Shown one piece after another: positions 60,196-64,000 of a stretch of 64,000 nt of DNA. How positions within the stretch are numbered: position 1 is the stretch's first letter; every line of letters begins with the position of its first letter. Below the pieces are notes generated by a model. That model was not told the origin of the DNA and did no database searches. It worked only from the letters and a program-made list of their open reading frames with translations. The stretch is from the NCBI RefSeq assembly GCF_023896955.1, contig NZ_JAMHIW010000013.1:1-64000 (forward strand), read 5' to 3'. The DNA comes from Micromonospora sp. RHAY321 (GTDB lineage: Bacteria; Actinomycetota; Actinomycetes; Mycobacteriales; Micromonosporaceae). The position numbers were made by a program, and so were the translations under genes.

Positions 60196-60864
60196 TCAGC
60201 CCTTGGCCTGCGCCTGGAGCTGCCGGAGGTTGTTCAGCTCACTCTGCTGGGTGGCCTTCATGGTCTGCGCCACCCGGAGCACCTCGGCGTTGTCCGTCTC
60301 GCCGAGTGCCGCGTCGATCATGTGGATGCCGCCGAGGTGATGGTTGATCATCAGCTTCAGGAACTGCCGGTCGACCTCGATGCCCTGGGCGTCCCGCAGC
60401 GCGGCCATCTCCTGCGGGGTGGCCATGCCCGGCATCAGCCCGTTCTTGACCGAAGCCCCGTCGGACATCCACGACATCGGCGGCTGCGACCCGGTCGGGC
60501 TCAGCTCCCACTGCCGCAGCCAGGTCTGCATGGCCCCGATCTCACCCTGCTGCCCGGTGGCGATGTCGACGGCGATCTGGCGCACCTCGGGCAGCGTCGC
60601 CGACCGGTAGGCGGTCAGGCTCATCTCGACCGCCTGGCTGTGGTGGGTCGTCATGTCCCGCGCGAAGCCCGCCTCGACCGAGGTGTCACCGGGCCGGGTG
60701 AGCCCCGGGGTGAGCAGGCCGCCGGCATACCCGAGCAGCAGGCCCACCACCAGCATGGCGGCCAGCGCCAGCAGGCTGTAGCGCCGCACCGGTGCCCGGA
60801 CGCCCTCGTCCGGGGCGCCCGGTGCCTCGTCGTGCTCGGTGTCCGTCGTGGCGGGAGCAGTCAT
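60196..60864 (-). CDS. DUF305 membrane-anchored protein
   Basis: 222 residues: a cytoplasmic N-terminus of about 28, one membrane segment (about 29-50), then the extracytoplasmic DUF305 four-helix bundle with its metal-like motifs MTTHHSQAVEMS (first) and MINHHLGGIHM (second) plus many methionines (SWMSDG, LMPGMATPQEM). The family is linked to copper handling, but the role is not proven. Follows the DUF3105 gene by eight bases and is surely in its operon. Confidence 0.92.
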   Translation of the reverse strand: MTAPATTDTEHDEAPGAPDEGVRAPVRRYSLLALAAMLVVGLLLGYAGGLLTPGLTRPGDTSVEAGFARDMTTHHSQAVEMSLTAYRSATLPEVRQIAVDIATGQQGEIGAMQTWLRQWELSPTGSQPPMSWMSDGASVKNGLMPGMATPQEMAALRDAQGIEVDRQFLKLMINHHLGGIHMIDAALGETDNAEVLRVAQTMKATQQSELNNLRQLQAQAKG

Positions 60865-60872
60865 CGCCGTCC

Positions 60873-61670
60873 TTACTGGGTGGGCTGCTGCTGGAGCTCA
60901 CGCGGCGTGGTGCCGGTGGCCGTGATGCCCGTGTTGCACAGGGCGGTCGGGCCCTCGACGGAGGCGTTCACCCGCAGGTCCTTGATGAACTCGTCGATCC
61001 GCTTGTCGTCCGCGTTGTCGACCTTGAGCTGGTAGCCCCACGCCTGGAGCGAGATCGGCTTGTCCAGACCCTCGTACGGGCTCAGCATCATCTTCTCGAC
61101 GCCGCGCACCTTGCCGGCGAGCTTGTCGATCTGGTCCTGCGGCAGACCCGGCCGGTAGGTGATCCACACGGCGCCGTGCTCCAGGCTGTGCACCGCGTGC
61201 TCGCTGGCGATCGGGGCGTCGTAGACGTCGCCCATGCAGTTCTGCCAGGCGGCGTTGTGCACCCCGCCCACCGGCGGTGAGTACTTGTAGGTCAGCGGGC
61301 CGGACTTGTGCGCCTCGTACTTCAGGCTGTCCGGGTCCGACTTGCGGATGTTGACGATGCCGTCGATGGCGTTGGCCCGCTTGTCCCACGGCTTGGAGCC
61401 CTGGAACGAGGCCCAGGCGCCGTAGCCGATGATGCCTGCGGCGAGCACGCCCACGGCGACGAAGAGCGCGATCGGGCCCCAGGCCCGGCCCTGGCTCACC
61501 TTGACGGGCGCGATCGGCTTGCGGGGACCCTTGCCACCTGCCCGCGGAGTGCTCGCCGGCTTGCCGGAACCGGCCTTGGCGCCGGACGCCGGCCGGCCCG
61601 CGGCCGGCTTCTTGCCGGTGCTGACCACGGTCGGGCGGCGCTCAGGGCCGCCCGGGGTGCTGATGCTCAT
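60873..61670 (-). CDS. DUF3105 membrane-anchored protein
   Basis: 265 residues: Lys/Ala/Pro-rich cytoplasmic N-terminus (about 1-65), one membrane segment (about 66-88) and an extracytoplasmic DUF3105 domain with two conserved cysteines (WQNCMGDVYDAPI and ALCNTG), the family signature HAVHSLEHGAVWITYRPGL and GVEKMMLSPY. Function unknown; the usual partner is a DUF305 protein, as here. Divergent from argS. Confidence 0.93.
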   Translation of the reverse strand: MSISTPGGPERRPTVVSTGKKPAAGRPASGAKAGSGKPASTPRAGGKGPRKPIAPVKVSQGRAWGPIALFVAVGVLAAGIIGYGAWASFQGSKPWDKRANAIDGIVNIRKSDPDSLKYEAHKSGPLTYKYSPPVGGVHNAAWQNCMGDVYDAPIASEHAVHSLEHGAVWITYRPGLPQDQIDKLAGKVRGVEKMMLSPYEGLDKPISLQAWGYQLKVDNADDKRIDEFIKDLRVNASVEGPTALCNTGITATGTTPRELQQQPTQ

Positions 61671-61755
61671 CGTGCCTCGTCAGGTCGGTCGGTCAGGGGA
61701 GTGGCGGGCCGGATGACGCGCAGGGTAGCCGCCGAGTGCCCGAGTCTACCCCCGA

Positions 61756-61768
61756 TAACATGGCTGGG
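61756..61768 (+). promoter_or_regulatory. -10 element of leaderless argS
   Basis: TAACAT (61756-61761) then six bases then GTG 61768. Confidence 0.6.
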
Positions 61769-63435
61769 TGACTCCTGCAGAACTCGCCTCGGTCGTCCTT
61801 GCCGCCGCCCACGCCGTCTTCGCCGAGCGGGGCCTGGACCAGGCCGCGCTGCCGGAGCGTACGGCGGTGGAGCGACCCCGCAACCCCGAGCACGGCGACT
61901 ACGCCTCCACGCTCGCCCTGCAGTTGAGCAAGAAGGTCGGCGTCCCGCCGCGTGATCTGGCCGCCGCCCTGGCCGACGAGCTGGGTCGCGCGCCCGGGGT
62001 CAAGTCGGTGGAGATCGCCGGGCCGGGCTTCCTCAACATCCGCCTCGACGCGGCCGCCGCCGGTCAGCTCGCGCGGGTGATCGTCGAGGCCGGCGCGGAG
62101 TACGGCCGCAGCGACCGGCTCGCCGGCGAGAAGATCAACCTGGAGTTCGTCTCCGCCAACCCGACCGGCCCGGTGCACATCGGCGGGGTCCGCTGGGCGG
62201 CCGTCGGTGACGCGCTCAGCCGGCTGTTGCGGGCCACCGGCGCCGACGTGGGCACGGAGTACTACTTCAACGACGCCGGGTCCCAGATCGACCGGTTCGC
62301 CCGCTCGCTGCTCGCCGCCGCGAAGGGTCAGTCCGCGCCGGAGGACGGCTACGGCGGGGCGTACATCGGTGAGATCGCCGCGGAGGTGCAGGCCCGCCGG
62401 CCGGACGTGCTGACCATGGACGACGACGCCGCCCAGGAGGTGTTCCGGGTCGAGGGCGTCGCGCTGATGTTCGACGAGATCCGCTCCTCGCTGCGCGACT
62501 TCGGGGTGGAGTTCGACACCTACTTCAACGAGAAGGACCTGCACGACCGGGGTGAGCTGGACCTCGCCCTGGCCCGGCTGCGTGAGCAGGGCCAGGTGTA
62601 CGAGTCCGAGGGCGCCACCTGGCTGCGGACCACCGACTTCGGTGACGACAAGGACCGGGTGCTGCGCAAGTCCAACGGCGAGTGGACGTACTTCGCCGCG
62701 GACTGCGCCTACTACCTGGACAAGCGGGAGCGCGGTTTCGAGCGGGTCGTGATCATGCTGGGCGCCGACCACCACGGCTACATCGGCCGGATGAAGGCGA
62801 TGGCCGCCTGCTTCGGTGACGACCCGGAGCGCAACCTGGAGATCCTCATCGGGCAGCTGGTCAACCTGCTGCGCGACGGCGCCCCGGTGCGGATGAGCAA
62901 GCGGGCCGGCACGGTGATCACCCTGGAGGACCTGGTCGAGGCGATCGGGGTGGACGCCTCCCGGTACGCGTTGGCCCGCTACTCCAGCGACTCACCGATC
63001 GACATCGACATCGAGCTGTGGACGCGGGCCACCCGCGACAACCCGGTCTACTACGTGCAGTACGTGGCTGCCCGGACGGCGGGCGTGGCCCGCAACGCCG
63101 CCGAGGTGGGGCTGCTCCAGGGCGACGCCGACGACTTCCGCCCCGAGCTGCTCGGGCACGAGAAGGAGAACGAGCTGCTCAAGGCGCTCGCCGAGTTCCC
63201 GGCGGTGGTGGCCACGGCCGCCGAGCTGCGGGAGCCGCACCGGGTGGCCCGCTACCTGGAGGAGAGCGTCGCCGCCTCCTTCCACCGGTTCTACGACAAC
63301 TGCCGGGTGCTGCCGCTGGGCGACGAGGAGGTCACCGACCTGCACCGCGCCCGGCTCTGGCTCAACAACGCCACCCGCACGGTGATCGCCAACGGGCTGC
63401 ACCTGCTGGGTGTGTCCGCTCCCGAGAGGATGTAG
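61768..63435 (+). CDS. argS: Arginyl-tRNA synthetase
   Basis: 555-residue class I synthetase that charges tRNA-Arg. N-terminal Arg-tRNA recognition domain 1-110, the HIGH-like motif PTGPVHIGG near 131-139, and the KMSKS-like VRMSKRAGT near 374-382; the C-terminal anticodon domain ends YDNCRVLP...LHLLGVSAPERM. A tRNA-Arg gene lies 2.6 kb upstream on the other strand. Leaderless GTG start. The next gene, lysA, starts seven bases after the stop. Confidence 0.97.
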   Translation: MTPAELASVVLAAAHAVFAERGLDQAALPERTAVERPRNPEHGDYASTLALQLSKKVGVPPRDLAAALADELGRAPGVKSVEIAGPGFLNIRLDAAAAGQLARVIVEAGAEYGRSDRLAGEKINLEFVSANPTGPVHIGGVRWAAVGDALSRLLRATGADVGTEYYFNDAGSQIDRFARSLLAAAKGQSAPEDGYGGAYIGEIAAEVQARRPDVLTMDDDAAQEVFRVEGVALMFDEIRSSLRDFGVEFDTYFNEKDLHDRGELDLALARLREQGQVYESEGATWLRTTDFGDDKDRVLRKSNGEWTYFAADCAYYLDKRERGFERVVIMLGADHHGYIGRMKAMAACFGDDPERNLEILIGQLVNLLRDGAPVRMSKRAGTVITLEDLVEAIGVDASRYALARYSSDSPIDIDIELWTRATRDNPVYYVQYVAARTAGVARNAAEVGLLQGDADDFRPELLGHEKENELLKALAEFPAVVATAAELREPHRVARYLEESVAASFHRFYDNCRVLPLGDEEVTDLHRARLWLNNATRTVIANGLHLLGVSAPERM

Positions 63436-63441
63436 TCCCTG

Positions 63442-64000
63442 ATGCGTGCACACGAGGCTGGTGCGCTGCACGGCGACATCGGCAGCCGGCCGCCCTGGCT
63501 GCGTACCCCGGACGACGTCAACGCCCTCGTGCCGGCGCTGTGGCCGCGCAACGTGACGCGCGGCGCCGACGGCGCGGTCGCCGTCGCGGGCCTGAGCGTG
63601 CGCGACCTCGCGGCCGAGTTCGGGACCCCGGTGTACGTGCTGGACGAGGACGACCTGCGGTCACGCTGCCGGGACTTCCGGGCCGCCTTCCCGACCGAGG
63701 ACGTCTACTACGCCGGCAAGGCGTTCCTCTGCCGGGCGGTGGTCCGGATGATCGCCGAGGAGGGGCTGTACCTCGACGTCTGCACCGGTGGTGAGCTGGC
63801 CACCGCGCTGGCGGCCGGGATGCCGCCGGAGCGGATGGGCTTCCACGGCAACAACAAGTCGGTGGCCGAGCTGGGCCGGGCGCTGGACGCCGGCGTGGGG
63901 CGGATCATCGTCGACTCGTTCACCGAGATCGACCGGCTGACCGCGCTGGCCCGCGAGCGGGGGGTACGCCCCCGGGTGCTGGTCCGCGTCACCGTCGGCG
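63442..64000 (+). CDS. lysA: Diaminopimelate decarboxylase, N-terminal part
   Basis: The first 186 residues are visible, with the 3' end beyond the window. PLP-binding barrel begins with FGTPVYVLDEDDLRSRC; the Schiff-base lysine is in VYYAGKAFL; and CTGGELATAL and GNNKS follow. This enzyme makes lysine from meso-diaminopimelate. It follows argS by six bases, the usual actinobacterial order argS-lysA (then hom, thrC). Confidence 0.95.
   Translation, partial: MRAHEAGALHGDIGSRPPWLRTPDDVNALVPALWPRNVTRGADGAVAVAGLSVRDLAAEFGTPVYVLDEDDLRSRCRDFRAAFPTEDVYYAGKAFLCRAVVRMIAEEGLYLDVCTGGELATALAAGMPPERMGFHGNNKSVAELGRALDAGVGRIIVDSFTEIDRLTALARERGVRPRVLVRVTVG

Overview
The window is about 73% GC, densely packed, with GTG starts as common as ATG and many 4-base start/stop overlaps. 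Gene content (Kgd-type 2-oxoglutarate decarboxylase, MSHR-type exporters, cellulose/chitin-type secreted hydrolases with Pro-Thr linkers, SCO7613-like membrane protein, DUF6104, DUF6412, DUF3105) points to a filamentous actinobacterium, most likely Micromonospora or a close member of Micromonosporaceae. It looks like ordinary chromosome: no phage module, no intact insertion sequence, no CRISPR array, no rRNA; one tRNA-Arg(CCG) is present.

Layout. 1-7.7 kb: end of a DUF6104 gene, kgd, two small coupled membrane proteins, an ABC transporter pair and a thioesterase-like protein. 7.8-9.5 kb: acyltransferase pair that looks like ornithine-lipid synthesis (OlsB-OlsA order). 9.5-17 kb: a PadR/DUF4097 operon with a palindromic operator, then a two-component system and an HtrA-type protease that share 11-bp phased repeats in their upstream regions, a triple-BON protein and a GT4 glycosyltransferase. 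17-25.6 kb: Ser/Thr kinase, patatin-acyltransferase pair, CutA, a 1168-residue membrane protein and a fatty acid desaturase. 25.7-29.1 kb: an FHA protein with a leaderless 28-codon upstream ORF, and an ornithine aminotransferase/dimethylargininase operon. 29.1-29.5 kb holds a cluster of five perfect hairpins.

29.5-38.3 kb: Nei-type glycosylase, a phosphotransferase, a sugar isomerase/PfkB kinase operon facing a LacI regulator, a CoA-disulfide-reductase-like flavoprotein and a GCS2 ligase. 38.4-48.7 kb: DUF6412/YidC, a GH16 enzyme under a perfect LacI-type palindrome, a CBM2-GH18 chitinase, DedA, a GH13 enzyme whose Shine-Dalgarno sequence sits in a perfect hairpin, FabG-like SDR and small membrane proteins. 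48.7-51.7 kb: an Erm-type 23S rRNA methyltransferase and an erythromycin-esterase-family protein, with a leaderless 39-codon ORF and a structured leader ahead of erm. 51.7-57.5 kb: two exporters (MMPL and MFS) each with its own regulator (TetR, HxlR); the MFS gene is coupled to a LigD-type polymerase gene. 57.5-64 kb: a second chitinase, tRNA-Arg, a degenerate IS630-derived protein, DUF305, DUF3105, argS and the start of lysA.

The points most worth following are the erm/esterase locus with its putative leader ORF, the coupled leaderless mini-ORF before the FHA gene, the phased repeats shared by the two-component system and HtrA, the five-hairpin cluster, and the IS630-derived protein with lost catalytic residues. 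A recurrent arrangement, TANNNT followed by exactly six bases and a start codon, marks several leaderless genes and was used to choose starts.
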